Of a stretch of 64,000 bases of DNA, positions 12,640-42,735 are shown piece by piece. This DNA comes from Apus apus (taxonomy: Eukaryota > Chordata > Aves > Apodiformes > Apodidae). The stretch lies in NCBI RefSeq assembly GCF_020740795.1, contig NC_067285.1:91409152-91473151 (forward strand), written 5' to 3'. The notes beneath the pieces were generated by a model. It was not told where the DNA came from. It was given only the letters and a program-made list of their open reading frames with translations, and did not search any database. Numbering within the stretch: position 1 is the first letter of the stretch; every line of letters begins with the position of its first letter. The position numbers were made by a program, and so were the translations under genes.

Positions 12640-15600
12640 TTTTAAGTATGTAAGAGTTAACATATTCTAAGAATTACTTCTCTATTCAGATTTTTCTCAT
12701 CTCATCAATTATGTTGAGTTCCCAGTCTGAAAAATTTACTATATTTGAAAAGTCTTTTTGAGGGTTTTGTTGAGAAGAAGGAAGGTCTGGTTTGACTTTT
12801 CACTATTATTCCACTTCCATCTTAACTCGCCCTTTACACTGCAACAGAAAATCCGAATACAAAGGACAGTTCCTAATAATTGCTCTTTTTTCAGTTACCT
12901 GATGATTGGAATGTCTCACATTGAATTTTTTTTTCTAACACTTGCTATGTCCCTTAAGGGACTAGTTATCAAGGGAGAGCTAACTGGTAGAAGGGGCATT
13001 TTTGTTTAGGCAAAAGGCATTACCTTTCCCAGCCATTCAACTTGCATAAGCTTTTCATACACGTACCAGAATTGTTTCTCATCTTTTGTCTAGTTGAGTG
13101 ACCACAAGGGATCAGATTTGTATTGGGTTGCAAAGCTAGGAGGAACTAGTTCACCCAAGTGAATTGAGAAAAACCTATTTTTACTGCTGCTTGTTTTCCA
13201 TGTTCTGCCATGTTTCATCCCAGGAGAATACACAAGCCTGCCACTGAGCTGTTCAAAATGTTCAAAACAGATTTGTAACCTGGCTTCCTGACTGTACAGA
13301 GTCCGCTCTCCTACAGCTTCTGCTTGTGAAGTACTCAGGTTTTGCACATGCTTGTAGTCAGGAGGGCAGTGAGCATGGGAAGATATTTGAGTGTGGTTTT
13401 TACTGTGTGATCTGTGGCTTCTTAAATCCTATTTGAGTCTATGGGTGGTCCTGTTCTGACCAAATCTTCTACAGCACAGGTAGTTTTCAGAAAACATTTT
13501 AATATTACCCAGAATAGTTAATAAATATTTCTAAGAAATAATTGTATTGCTGGATATGAATATAGCAGAGACTATGAGGTGTAATTTTTTTAGGTGGGAT
13601 CTCTAAATCTGAATGATTATATGATTATATACTGTTTTCAATTTAGAGCAATTTAATCCAAATTCTTAAAAATACAGGTTTTTTATACTTTTCACTTGTA
13701 ACTGTTTTACAACATGATTTGAGGTTTCAAATACTACCTTGTACAATTAGTTTCTAAATTCCCATGAAAAAAATGAATGTTTGTTGTCCAGGCTCTCTGG
13801 AGAGCACAGTCCTGTTATCAGACAGGTGGCTCTGTCCTTTGTAAAGGTTCCTCTGTACATTGTTCCTCCATACATAAGTAGACTTTTTTCCTTATCAGCA
13901 GGAAAGAGCATTTTTTCAGCAGAGATCTTTAGAGCAACTCTTAATGGTATTTTTCTTAAGACTGCTTGCTTGTAATATTTCTGTCATTGGTGTTTCCAGC
14001 ATTACTTTTCATTCTAAGCTGTTGGAGCTTGTCCTGTTTTTTGAGAAGTCACCAAGCATGCATATAGGATAAAACTCAGTATCTGAGTGCACCCCCTGGG
14101 CACGCAAAATCTCAGGTATTTAATACTTTTTGTGTCTTGATCAAGTGGCCTGCTACATCAACGGGTATTTCCAGACAGTGTGGAGGCTTTTCATGAAGAA
14201 ATGGTCAAGGGGACAGTGAAGGACATCGCATGGTGTGATCGTGGTCACCCCTGAAACCACTCTTCAGGAAAGGCCAACTGTAGCCATAACACCACACTGT
14301 TGTTGTTAAACAGGCGTCTCTGGTGGTTAACATGTTCATGTCAGTCAAAGCTGGAGCTTTTGGGGTTTTTTTGTAGCAGTGGAAGCCCACTTGGTAGGCA
14401 AGTCCAGGAAGAGAAAGCACCCACACCATTTTTTGAGATGGCTTTTATAGAAACATTAATTTCATGGTTTAAAAAAAGTTGTATTTGGACAGAGTGTAAG
14501 ACTTAGAATGGGAGATAGCTGATCCTGCAGCTGGAACACCCCAAGGCAGTGTTGCCTATTTGGGCAGGCTGGATATGCTGTATGAGTCGTAGCCATCCAG
14601 GGGACAGAGGGGTAACTAGATGTGATGTGCTTGTTGATATGTACGATGTTTCTTAGCATGTGCCTTTCCATTCTGGGCATCATTCCATCTTGAAGAGTAG
14701 CTGCAAACTGTTTTTTACAGAGTAGAGACTATAAATTAATCTCCTTCCAGGATTAAACCCTTATACAAACAGAAGGTAAGTATGTCGCTGATCTCTTTAA
14801 AATGTGGGTATAGTGATACCCAGTTTTCCCAGATCAGAAACCTCTCCGTCAGATATTCCAAATTAGTGCTATTGTTGATGTAAAAAGTCCTCTTTGAGAA
14901 TGACTTCCTAAGTTTCAAAGTAAAATGAACTTTACTTTTATATAAGAAGGGCAGGAAATATGCATAGTTTGATAGATTTATTTTTTTAATAAGGTAAATA
15001 GAAGTATTTTTTATTACCCTTGCTGCTGTTTTTAACTACAGAAATAGCTGAAAGGTTAAATCCATATTTCCAGTACTTCCTAATGAACTTATTTGTAGTC
15101 TCAGTAAATTTGCTAGCAGATCTTAATATATGAAGGAAAGAAAGAATGTGATCAATCTCAAATTACATTTTTTTCTTTGTCAAATTCATCAGTCATTGGA
15201 AATTATTATAATAAACTAAGGAGCTTAAACTTTTCCAAATGTCTTCCTCCTTCAGTTGCTCATCTGTTTCCTTGATGTGTTTTGCGTATTATGACTACAT
15301 AGAGAAAATAATTTGTGCCAATACAAGGGGAAATTTGGGTTCTTCTCTTTCATTTGTTTATTTATGCTGATAGTAAACAGATAAGCCTGTTATGACAAGC
15401 AGTGTTGGGATTTGTGACACTACCATGACATAAAACCTGTGAAAAATCAAATACCCATTCTAACCAAAGCATTGTGACAGTTCTGTACTTTTTAAAAACT
15501 CTTATTATTAATCAGTGTAGTTTATGTAAGCAAGGGAAGAACCTATTTCCATATTACAGCATATTATATCCCATCCATTTAACCTCTCTGTGTCCCATAA

Positions 15601-15671
15601 AGAATAAAGATTTTGGTAGAAGCTGACCGAGTCTCATTGCTGAGTGTCATGCCTTTCTTTTTCTGTTTCAG
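12640..15671 (+). other. SMIM14: SMIM14 intron, unique sequence up to the coding exon
   Basis: AT-rich intronic sequence with no recognised gene or repeat. It ends in a polypyrimidine tract and the acceptor TTTCTGTTTCAG at 15660-15671. Confidence 0.55.
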
Positions 15672-24015
<8,344 letters not shown>

Positions 24016-24730
24016 AGTGTTCAGCATTGGAAAAGTTCAGCAGCTAAAACCTTGCACGACCAAATGAACGAAGAGACCAGATTACTCCTAGACTCCATTC
24101 AATACTGTTTTCTTTTCTCATTTATATAGAGCAGAATTACCATTCAGCAGTTATCTTCATGAACTGCTTTTAGTGACTTCGATTTTAAGTTAATTTGTGC
24201 TACCACAATTCCTAGCAGATTGTCATTTGAATAACGATAAGGCATTGCAGGAGTTTTTTTGGTTGTTACTGTTGCTGCAGACATTCCACTCGGTCTCCTT
24301 CTGTTACAAGGTTCCTAATTTCTTTGCAGTGATTTCTGATATGCATTGAAAGAAAAAGAAAAACCCTGTCCTATAATAGTGGAAGGTTTCTGGCCTTTCT
24401 TCAGATTAATCCGTATTTTTTCTTCAGTATGCTTTTGAGAGTTATATTATGATTGCAACTACTAGCTTAGTTATGTGGTGAAAAATTGATACTATTTTAT
24501 ATTTGCCCTGGATTCAGAGCAGCTTTTACTCTGGTCTTTGGACCTCTAAAATAGTTTTCAGGATTGTTGGCAAAAGCACGAATTGTCCATTAGAATTATA
24601 CTCTGTGTGTGTGTGTGTGTGTGTGCAAAGAACTGAATGTGATAATTGCCACTATCAAAGCTTTGACATATATATTGAGAACTTTACACAAAAGATTATA
24701 CTGCCAAAAAATAAATTAATTTAGTCTTGT
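24016..24730 (+). other. SMIM14: SMIM14 3' UTR (proximal form)
   Basis: Non-coding sequence after the SMIM14 stop. AATAAA at 24710-24715 is the first good poly(A) signal and would give a UTR of about 0.7 kb. A TG dinucleotide run lies just upstream of it. A longer UTR ending at a later AATAAA (27110-27115) is also possible; the sequence does not decide between them. Confidence 0.55.
24604..24625. repeat. (TG)11 microsatellite
   Basis: Eleven uninterrupted TG units, inside the inferred SMIM14 3' UTR. Such runs are often length-polymorphic and, in RNA, UG repeats can bind CELF or TDP-43 type proteins; binding here is inference only. Confidence 0.95.
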
Positions 24731-27700
24731 TCATTATTAAAATACACATATTATTCAATATATTGTCCAAAAATTTATTGAAAAAATTATTTTGTTTATT
24801 TATAGACTTAATGAAAAGAGAAATACAGTGAGAAGAACTTAGTAGAATTTTCTGTTCTGGTATAGTCTTTTGATAACTGGTATCTTAACAAGTTTCTAGC
24901 CTTGATTGGACAGGATGAAATAATTCAAGTATGTTACCAAGGTTACCGACTTTTCATATTCAACAAATACTAGGTATTCAGTTTTTTTCACCTGTATGTT
25001 ATCAACAATTCTTAACATTTCATCCTTATCTACTGATAATTGTAGACTAACAAACTTACAGGTGACTACATATGGCGTGTCTTGTCCCTCTAATATTTGT
25101 GTGTGTGGTGTGTTTGTGTGTGCGTGTGTGGCTGTGCACGTACCCGTGCACGTCTCCCGTTGTAGCAAACGGGAATGACTTTTTTTATGTACATTATTTT
25201 AAGAACATTTTAAAGATGTACAGAAAAGTAACACTGTATATTTTTCTTGATCAATTGGAAAAATCGATGAGAGTAATGTAAACAACGTTTTTATGTTACC
25301 AACATGAAGCTTCTTTCCATAAAGGTCAGTAGAACAGACATATGGGAATTCAAAGCCTTCCTCTACAAACCTTTCATTAAGACTTTAGTTACAGAGCTGA
25401 AGGGACTAACTGTTAAGATGCCTAAAGGTTTGTATTAATGGGTCCCAACAAAAATCTCACATCAGATCCAATGGTTGACAGGCGCAGGGTTTTCCTCCTC
25501 AGGGTAAATGGCAGGCCAGCCAAGCCTCCTTGTAAAGGTACATAGACCTGAAGAAAGGCTTCTGTAATATGATGTAACTTCCCTTTGAATTTCTGTGGAA
25601 TAGCATGCTCCCAGGCATAGGAGCATGTGTAAAAAAAAAATTGTAAACAAAAAAGAAGATGATTGGGCCAGATGCTCTCAGAGATGTCAGTGCAGGTCCA
25701 CGTGAAGCAGTGGAGCTGCAGCAGAGAAGCTGAATTTGTCCTGTGAGGTCTAATGGTGTACAGGCCACAATCACTGTGTAAAGATGTCACTGGGACAGGC
25801 AGTCTGACTGTGCTTGCTTTTTGCCTTCTGTGTACATTTAAGTTCAGGATACTGTTTTAAATAGAATAAGTAATACAGCACAATTTTGTTGAACCAACAA
25901 GAAAATAGGTATGATCTCCTACAATTACCTCTTCTCCAAGCTTTTTTTTGCCAGAATTCTTCAGTATTGGTTGCATAAAACAGGCTTCCAGTTGATTAAA
26001 AAGCCAACTGGAACAGGCTTCAGACAGAGCACTGCTCCTCATCGCATTGACTGGTGAGATTTACAGCAGATGCTCCTCACTTGTGAGGATCGGTCTCGCT
26101 TTATTTACATGTCTCTGTATGTATTTGTAAAACCCACCATGTGCACCCAGCTCTGACAGTCTAGGCAAGTGAACTTTTTGCTCAGTGTAATGTTGTGTTT
26201 GACATTTAAATGAACTGTCTTTGCTTTAAATTCATTTTAATTGTCCCAGTGATTTCATACATGTATGCGTTCCTCATGTAAATTGCTATTTTAAATTTTC
26301 TATGTAAAAGAAAAAAAAACACATTGGAAATATTTTATTGTAAAAGGTTTTATTGAAGAGCCAGGCCACTATCCCACATAAAAATGTAGGCCTTTTAGAT
26401 TCAGATAATCTTTCCAAGATACAACCTTCAGATCACCACTCTTAATTAAAATTAATTAATTGTAGGACTGTATTTTGCCACTCTTATTCATGTTAAATGG
26501 TGCCTTACTCATGAAGTAGTTGCACTGACGTTTGTGGAACTACTCTGAGATAATGTACTAGTAGCAGCTTTAGTAAGGGTGGCAGAAATCTGGCCTTCAG
26601 TGATGTACTTTGTGATGAAAAAATTGTATCATGGTTACAGATGTTTATGGTAAATTTTGAGAAGTGTGGAAGAGATTAGAGGTATGTGGAGCTTCAGGAT
26701 ATGATTAATCCTGTAATGAGGGTTTTAGGCTCGGTTAGTGAGAGACTCAAGTTGCAGCAACTTGGGAAATACGGAGGGAAGTTTACAATTATACCTTAGT
26801 GTAGAATTTTGTTAAAACAATAGTATTTTTAGAGTCTGCTTAACACAATTATTATACTCTGAAATGAGAAATCATACGTATTCATGTATTGTCTGCAGAT
26901 CACTTAGCCTTGTAATGTTCATGATTGAAAAAGGAAGAGTGATGATGTGGCGTACCTAATGTAAGTCGGTGGTTTAAAATGTCTGAATTATGCCAAACAA
27001 ACAATAATCTGTGCCATTTGCAGTTTCCTAGTAATCTTTTACTGAGTACTTGGATTGGGATAAAGGGCTTGTACTATGCACTTTTTATTGACTTAACAAA
27101 ATAAATAGCAATCATTAGTAACCTTTTGTCTTTCTTTCTTAGTCTTTATATAAGATGTACAACTGCACCAACCCGTACATTTCTAAGGTCTAATCTAAAA
27201 ATCAGTATCAGTAAAAATAGCATGTAATCTGTGTACATTTTAAAACTTAAATTCCAACTTTTATAATGGGCACTTGCCTTTTGTATGTATCTCAAACAAG
27301 TCAGAACAAATTATAAATTGTTTCCAAGGTTTAAGATACTTTGATGACCAACATGGACGTCTCTGCCTTTTGCTCTGCAAAGCAGTTATGCAACATAGGA
27401 AGTCAGAAATACTACTGTAAGAAAAGTAATGAGAGAGGCCAATAAAGCCAATTATGTTACTTAATCGTACGTCAAATCCTACTACTTTTGAATTTGCAAT
27501 CTATTTTCTAATCCCATTTCTTGGCAGTGTTGGACCCAGAGGTGCCCTGAGGAAGAAAGATGGTCCAGTGGATCCAAGGCAGCATGTATAAGTGGCAGAA
27601 ACCTGCTGCTTCCTTACTGGTCCCACGCAGTGCAGCGCTCTTCTTCCTCCAGCAGCAGAGGATGAAATGCTGAGCGCTGCCTTGGCAGCAGTTCAGACAC

Positions 27701-29100
27701 CAGGGTTGGGATTCCTGTGTTAATCCAGGGGAAAAAAAGGAGAATTCCAGGGGAGCAGTAGGGTTTAAAATAATACACAGCTATCCAGAGATAGTGGTAA
27801 TAAGTACCAGAGAATCAGAAGAAAGTCTGAATTTATTTTTAGTAATAATAATTAAAAAAGTGATTTAATGACAAATGCTGTAGGCATTTCAGTCAATTTA
27901 GAAACTGCATGATCTTAATCAGAGATTCCATTATCATGAAGTGGGTTCCTTGCAAAAATGGGTGACTTACATTCTTTTCTCATTCTACATTTACTTGTTC
28001 AGTACCAGCCAACAGCCTACAGTGCAATTCACTGCAAAGACATGGACCTTGGGGTGGGGGAAGAAGCTGACCCACGGTGAACATCACTTGTAAAACAGGC
28101 CTAGGGAAGTAAGTAGATGGGAGTTTTGAAGATCATGGTGTAGTGAGACTGACTCGGTAGTGAGAGCTCATGAAGCTTCTGTTTGCTTTGCCTAGGCTTT
28201 CCTGGAAAAACTGGCGTGTTCAAACTTGAGACATCTGGCAAATTGCCAACGAAACAAGGCATTACTTGTTTTTACTTCAGGGTAAACACAGTGAACCCTG
28301 CACCTTCACCAGGCAGTTCTCTGGCTAACCACACTGACTCCACAAGGATCCCATACTGAGATTGCAAACCTCAAAAGGCTCTTTCACATGGAAACACACA
28401 TATTTTATGGTACCATTTATAAAGGACCAGTGAATTACAGTATGTACTCACTTAAGTAGGCACAGATTCTTCTAGGGAAAGATCAGATCCTCCAGAGTAA
28501 AATATTAACACAGTCGAGTACAAAACAGAAACAATTATTCCAATTTCTTTTTTAAATACTTTTAACATCCATGGACAAAACTGCCATGTAAGAACAAGCC
28601 GATACTTCACTCACATCATTAACGAGGACATACACGTACTACCCACCTCATTTGGCAACATTTACCACAGAAATTTTAATCTGTTAAAAGGATAAGTGAC
28701 TTTAGTATTGCAGATGCAGCAAAAAAAATCCCAGCTTCAGGGAGATGCAGTGTAAGTGAATGTGAATGCACCTAAGAAAAAAAAAGACAAGATTTTTTCT
28801 ACTCCTTCTGCTCCCCAAGTTAGATCCAGTATACTGATAAAAAAATCACAGCTATACAAAAGGCAAGAGTAATACCTAAAATCTTTGGTACAACTAGGCA
28901 AGAGATTCCTGGGCAGCAAGTACCTGGATCAGAACAACTAAGAAGGCAAGACTGTATTTTACTGTTACCTACCCATGTTTCTGGCCAGATATCTTTGTTA
29001 ACACCGTACTGCACTACATAAGGCAAGTTTTGTGTGTCCCGGTAAGTACAGCTAAAGGAACAAAAATTATTCACGTGCGTATTTGACCACCGAACTTGGG
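24731..29100. other. Interval between SMIM14 and UGDH
   Basis: About 4.4 kb of AT-rich sequence, no gene recognised. It may include an extended SMIM14 3' UTR up to AATAAA at 27110-27115. It contains an interrupted GT-rich tract and a small hairpin near 25098-25174. Open frames (for example minus 25422-25790 and 28820-29116) have no family resemblance. Confidence 0.5.
25098..25174. repeat. GT-rich alternating purine-pyrimidine tract with adjacent hairpin
   Basis: Interrupted GT repeats run from 25098 into GTGCACGTACCCGTGCACGT (two GTGCACGT copies). A perfect 7-base-pair inverted repeat TCCCGTT / AACGGGA (25155-25161 and 25168-25174, 6-base loop) follows. Alternating purine-pyrimidine DNA of this kind can adopt Z form; that is general knowledge, not shown here. 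Confidence 0.75.
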
Positions 29101-29520
29101 TTGCTTTATAAAACACCTTGAGGAGGAAGAGAGGAGCCGTTCAGCAAGGAAGCCCTCACCCCACCGCTGGCACCTCATCTCCCCAGCAGCGCTCGCGGGG
29201 CCCGGAGGAGCAGGGACCCCCGTGCCCCGCCCGCACCGGCCTCTGCGGCAGGAGGGTCTGGGGGCCCTTCCGCGGCTCTCCAGGGCCACGCTGCAACCCA
29301 GGGCCCTCTCCCAGAAACAGGCAAGGAAACCAGCCATCGGCTTAACCGCCCTCACGCAAGAAAAAAAAAAACAACAAACCCAAACAGAACAACGACCGAA
29401 AATAAAGCGAGGGGAACGAGGTGTAAAGACCCCCAAACCGACGCACGGCGGAAGGGGCGGCTGGGGACACGGTCCCGCGGGCGGCAGGCGCCGATGCCCC
29501 GCTCCCTGAAGGCTGAGCCC

Positions 29521-29574
29521 GGCCCCGGCCCCGGCCCCGGCCCCGGCCCCGGCCCCAGCCCCGGCCCCAGCCCC
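29521..29574. repeat. GGCCCC hexanucleotide array (9 units)
   Basis: Six perfect GGCCCC units (29521-29556) are followed by AGCCCC, GGCCCC and AGCCCC. On the minus strand this reads GGGGCC, the motif class that forms G-quadruplexes. It lies in the UGDH CpG island, about 240 bases upstream of the CCCTTTAA box. Confidence 0.95.
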
Positions 29575-29804
29575 AGCCGTGCCCGGGGCTCCCGGGGCTC
29601 CCTCCCTGCCCGCCTTCCCTCCCGCCCTCCCGGCGGCCGCGCCGCGCTGGCCCGCGCCCATTGGCCCGCGGGGCGGGGCGGGCTCTGCGGCCGCTCTGCC
29701 CCCGGGGGAAGGGAGGAGCCGGGAACGGCCCTGCTCGGCGTCCGCGGGATGAAACGGCCCCGCAGCCCCGCGGGGCCCTTTAACCAGCAGCCCCCGCCGC
29801 TGCG

Positions 29805-29884
29805 CTGGTAGCGGAGCCTTGTCCCGGGCGTTCTCGCCGCAGCCTTCCAGCCCGACCCGCGGCGCCGGGGCAGGACCGCCCGCA
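29805..29884 (+). other. UGDH: UGDH exon 1, non-coding 5' UTR (start approximate)
   Basis: Inferred first exon. The 3' boundary rests on a consensus donor, GCA|GTAAGT, with GT at 29885-29886. The 5' edge is a guess from the upstream CCCTTTAA element. The next acceptor is TTACTAG ending at 30431, seven bases before the ATG. UGDH in other vertebrates also has a non-coding first exon. Confidence 0.55.
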
Positions 29885-30438
29885 GTAAGTCTCCGGGCTG
29901 CGGCTCCGGTGCCGGTTCTGCCCGCTGCCTTCCCTGGGCGCTGGCCCGGGCATGGGGGCCGGGGAGCCGCTCCGCCCTGGGCTGCCGGGGATGCGGGCCT
30001 CGGCGCCCGGCCCCGCCCGAGCCGCCCGGGGAGGAGCGGGGTCGCTGCCCGGCCCGCTCTCCCCGCCTCCCCTCCGGCGGGGGCTGCGGCCTCCGCGCTG
30101 ACCGCGCCGTTCCCGGCCGGGGGGCTCCGGAACGGGGCCCGGCCGGGGGTCCAGGCGGGCGCGGCCCGGAGCGGCGGTCCCTGCGGGGCCGTGGCGGCGG
30201 GAGCAGCTCCCGGGCCCGCGGGGCCGGCGGGCGGCGGGGCCGGCTCCCGATCCTTCCCAGGAGGGAGGGAGCCCTCGCTACCCGCTTCGGGAGATCTGCT
30301 GTGAGGAAGTGTTTACTTCTGTGCCAGCGCAACCAAATTTCAAGTGATTCTCTTTATTTCCTTTAATTGTCGGCCAGTGTTCGAATTGGTAACTCCCGCT
30401 TCTCCTTCCCCCCCCCTCCTCTTCTTACTAGAGTAATC

Positions 30439-41709
<11,271 letters not shown>

Positions 41710-42332
41710 TGTTTAATAGGTGTTGAAGGAATTCTGTGGACCTTCTTAGGTATAATAACTGTAAGCCTATGCTTTTTTAAGGAAAAATATTTTTCATAAA
41801 CTAAAAACCAATTTTACACTAGAAATGGTACCTGGTACATGTGAATTCAGTCTATTTTCAAATCTCTATTTTTATAGCAATTTTTTTGGTTACTGAAGAT
41901 GGTACACACGTTTTTAATAATGAAACATCTTTTAAGTGGAAAAGTTACCTTCAAACTGCAGATTTTTGCTTCCAGTGATCTTCCTAAGCAGCACTTTGAA
42001 TGTTTCAAGTGATATGAAAGCAAAAAGGTTAGAATATCTTTTCACTTCAGTCCAGTTATGGACAGCAATCATTAACTTTGGTCTCACCAATTTTTCTTTT
42101 TTTTTTTTTTTTTCTGGGGTAATTCCATGACTGGTTAAATGCTTGCTCTAACTGGCATTGAAGTAAAAAGGTATGTTCTAAGTGAATTTGGTGAGATTTG
42201 GGGTGAGACCTAAAACAGAAATTGTTGTGACAGGAATACCCTGATCCTGGTTGGGATCAGTGGGCACTGATGCAGTCTAAACTGCATAGGTTGGGAGGCC
42301 AGATAATTCTGCAGGCATCTATCATGTAACTA

Positions 42333-42361
42333 ATAACAGTGGTATAACAGTGGTATAACAG
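42333..42361. repeat. 11-base tandem repeat, 2.6 copies
   Basis: ATAACAGTGGT occurs at 42333-42343 and 42344-42354, with a partial third copy ATAACAG to 42361. It lies within the inferred UGDH 3' UTR. Confidence 0.9.
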
Positions 42362-42710
42362 CTGTAATCTGATCCACTGGCAGATCTTTGACTTTTGATT
42401 CTTGGGTTGTTTTGCCTACATTCCATGTGCAGCCACATAAATTATTGATCTAATCAGATTCCTGGGGCAAGTTTTTCCTAAGTGACAGCAATACAACTCA
42501 TCTTCAGCAGAGAAGCGTTCTCTTGTTTGAACACTGAATTTAAGCAGAATCACCTTAATCTGGTGTCAGTCCAAATAGAAAGCAAATGTTGGATTCAAAG
42601 CTACCTGATGGGTATTTTTCTCCCTTCCTTTCTGCTTATGTACTTCATCTCAGAGCAGTTTTCTTAATGAATCTGCAAAAATTATTCTCTGCTGTTAAGA
42701 AATGATAAAT

Positions 42711-42716
42711 AATAAA
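42711..42716 (+). terminator. UGDH: Probable UGDH poly(A) signal
   Basis: Canonical AATAAA about 1 kb after the stop codon. Later AATAAA motifs (for example near 44970) cannot be excluded. Confidence 0.6.
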
Positions 42717-42735
42717 AATTTAGCCCCACAAGTCA

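Larger units (their letters stand above)
29130..30310 (+). promoter_or_regulatory. UGDH: CpG island and promoter of UGDH
   Basis: The sequence switches abruptly from AT-rich to very GC- and CpG-rich and back just before the UGDH start codon. Likely promoter elements: an inverted CCAAT box (ATTGG, 29660-29664), GC boxes of the Sp1 type (GGGCGGGGCGGGC, 29671-29683) and a weak TATA-like CCCTTTAA near 29776-29783. The start site probably lies near 29805-29815. Long open frames on both strands in this island are compositional artefacts. Confidence 0.8.
41710..42735 (+). other. UGDH: UGDH 3' UTR
   Basis: Non-coding sequence after the TAA. The most likely poly(A) signal is AATAAA at 42711-42716, giving about 1 kb of UTR. 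A short 11-base tandem repeat lies at 42333-42361. Confidence 0.65.

Noticed and set aside
29352-30332. Long minus-strand open frame (326 codons) across the UGDH CpG island
   Set aside because: Composition is almost only P, R, G and A. It arises from stop-poor GC-rich DNA, overlaps promoter elements and the UGDH first exon, and has no domain.
30367-30438. In-frame N-terminal extension of UGDH upstream of the ATG
   Set aside because: It would need a TTG start and lies mostly in the intron before the acceptor ending at 30431. The ATG at 30439 matches the known protein start.
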